NCBI GenBank assembly: GCA_020434085.1
Contig: JAGRBM010000294.1
Span: forward strand, 1 to 13,723
Length of the DNA stretch: 13,723 nt
Source of the DNA: Chrysiogenia bacterium
Lineage (GTDB): Bacteria; JAGRBM01
Direction: 5' to 3'
Shown here piece after piece: positions 12,849-13,723 of this stretch. Every line of letters starts with the position of its first letter. Within the stretch, counting starts at the first letter, position 1. A program made the translations under genes and the position numbers. The notes under the pieces were generated by a model. The model ran no database searches. It had not been told where the DNA came from and saw only the letters and a list, made by a program, of their open reading frames with translations.

Positions 12849-13723
12849 CTACTTCGCGTCGGCCGAGTAGGCCCCGGTATAGGCGTAGTAATAGTAGCCC
12901 TGCCCCTCGGGTGTAAGGCGGTTGAGCGTGGCGCCGTAGAGGTGGGCGCCGGCGGCTTCGAGCTGGCGAATCGTGCGCTGGATGAGCGTGCGGTTCATTT
13001 TCTCCATGCCGAAGACCAGGAGCACGTTGCGGGCGACCGAGGCGATGATGCTCGTATCGGCCACGGCCAGCACGGGGGCGGAATCGATGACGACCTGGTC
13101 GAAGTCCTTGGAGAGCGCGTCGAGAATTTCCTTGAGCACGACCGAGTCGAGCAGCTCCGAAGGGTTCGGCGGGATGAGGCCCGCGGGCAGAACGTACAGG
13201 TTTTCGACGGAAGTCTCCCGCAAGGCCTCGCGGTAGTCGGTGATCTCGCCCGAGAGCAGATGGGCCAGCCCCGGGCCATGGTTCAATTCGAAGGCATGGC
13301 TGATGCCGGGGTTGCGAAGGTCGGCATCGACCAGAACGACCCTGCGCCCAGAGAGCGCGATGGTCGCCGCGAGATTCGATGAGATGGTGGTCTTGCCCTC
13401 CTGCGGGACCGACGACGTTACCAGCAACGTATTGCCCGAGTTGCGGGCGTGGGAGAACTTCACGTTCGTGCGCAGCGTGCGGAAGGATTCGCCGGCGACG
13501 CTCTTGGGCAGATCGCTCGCAATGCGAGAGGGGATTACATCACCCAGATCGCCCTCTTTCATCTTGGGGATGGTGCCCAGGACCGGTAGCTCGAAGAGGT
13601 GCTGGAATTCTTCGACCGAGCGGATGCGCGGGTCGAGCCATTCGATGAGCAGACCGACGAGCAGCGCGAGAAAGAGTCCGCTGATGAGGCCCACCATGAC
13701 GATGCGCCTGCGATTGGGGAAAA
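12849..13723 (-). CDS. Wzc/CpsD-type polysaccharide tyrosine kinase (partial, N-terminus outside window)
   Basis: This is the C-terminal part of a bacterial tyrosine autokinase that regulates exopolysaccharide chain length and export at the inner membrane. The frame is open to the right edge. The visible start reads FPNRRRIV then a transmembrane helix (residues numbered from the Met at 13697: about 2-20) and EWLDPRIRSVEEF, the typical junction between the Wzz-like domain and the kinase. Then come GESFRTLRTNVK (69-80), Walker A SSVPQEGKTT (95-104), Walker A' VVLVDADLRNP (120-130), Walker B QVVIDSAPVLAVAD (201-214) and a C-terminal tyrosine cluster GYYYYAYTGAY (267-277) with six Tyr, the autophosphorylation site. 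The Met at 13697 is internal, not the start. The Wzz/GNVR periplasmic part should lie beyond the window. It is followed by the ligase/TPR gene in the same operon. Confidence 0.92.
   Translation of the reverse strand, partial: FPNRRRIVMVGLISGLFLALLVGLLIEWLDPRIRSVEEFQHLFELPVLGTIPKMKEGDLGDVIPSRIASDLPKSVAGESFRTLRTNVKFSHARNSGNTLLVTSSVPQEGKTTISSNLAATIALSGRRVVLVDADLRNPGISHAFELNHGPGLAHLLSGEITDYREALRETSVENLYVLPAGLIPPNPSELLDSVVLKEILDALSKDFDQVVIDSAPVLAVADTSIIASVARNVLLVFGMEKMNRTLIQRTIRQLEAAGAHLYGATLNRLTPEGQGYYYYAYTGAYSADAK

Overview
The window is GC-rich bacterial chromosome with dense genes, short gaps, Shine-Dalgarno sites of the GGAGG type and some GTG/TTG starts. The gene set points to a Gram-negative, deltaproteobacteria-like lineage (Myxococcota, Desulfobacterota or Binatota type): archaeal-type phosphoglycerate mutase ApgM, a bacterial myo-inositol-phosphate synthase, a CrtC/AttH-like protein with a CoA-catabolism-type kinase, and a Wzc-type tyrosine kinase with an O-antigen ligase/TPR protein. 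This placement is inference. I see no phage, integrase, transposase, CRISPR, tRNA or rRNA.

Layout. (1) 1-727, minus: 5' part of metF, running off the left edge. (2) 728-984: divergent intergenic region with a good sigma70-type promoter facing right and a terminator-like hairpin in the leader of the next gene. (3) 985-2463, plus: inositol-phosphate synthase carrying an unusual histone-H1-like Lys/Ala/Pro tail, closed by a strong intrinsic terminator. (4) 2655-5207, plus: three-gene unit of a CrtC/AttH-like protein (DUF7065/DUF7064 type), an APH-fold kinase translationally coupled to it, and a small DUF6285 protein. A REP/BIME-like palindromic repeat sits between the last two. The kinase plus DUF6285 pair resembles the LvaA/LvaB kinase that phosphorylates 4-hydroxyacyl-CoA. 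(5) 5211-6774, minus: acyltransferase and a phasin/PhaE-like coiled-coil protein, a possible lipid or granule pair. (6) 6775-7030: divergent promoter region. (7) 7031-10132, plus: central carbon genes apgM, glpX and a uridine-kinase-like P-loop kinase. An imperfect 35-bp inverted repeat (25 bp of it perfect), MITE-like, lies between apgM and glpX. (8) 10144-13723, minus: polysaccharide genes, namely a Wzc/CpsD-type tyrosine kinase (5' end outside the window) followed by a large O-antigen ligase/polymerase with a C-terminal TPR domain.

Most genes are housekeeping or recognisable families. The parts most worth a second look are the basic tail on the inositol-phosphate synthase and its leader with alternative pairings, the LvaAB-like kinase cassette linked to a CrtC-like protein instead of an acyl-CoA dehydrogenase, the phasin-like/acyltransferase pair, and the two palindromic repeat elements. 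I found no clearly new defence or mobile system here.
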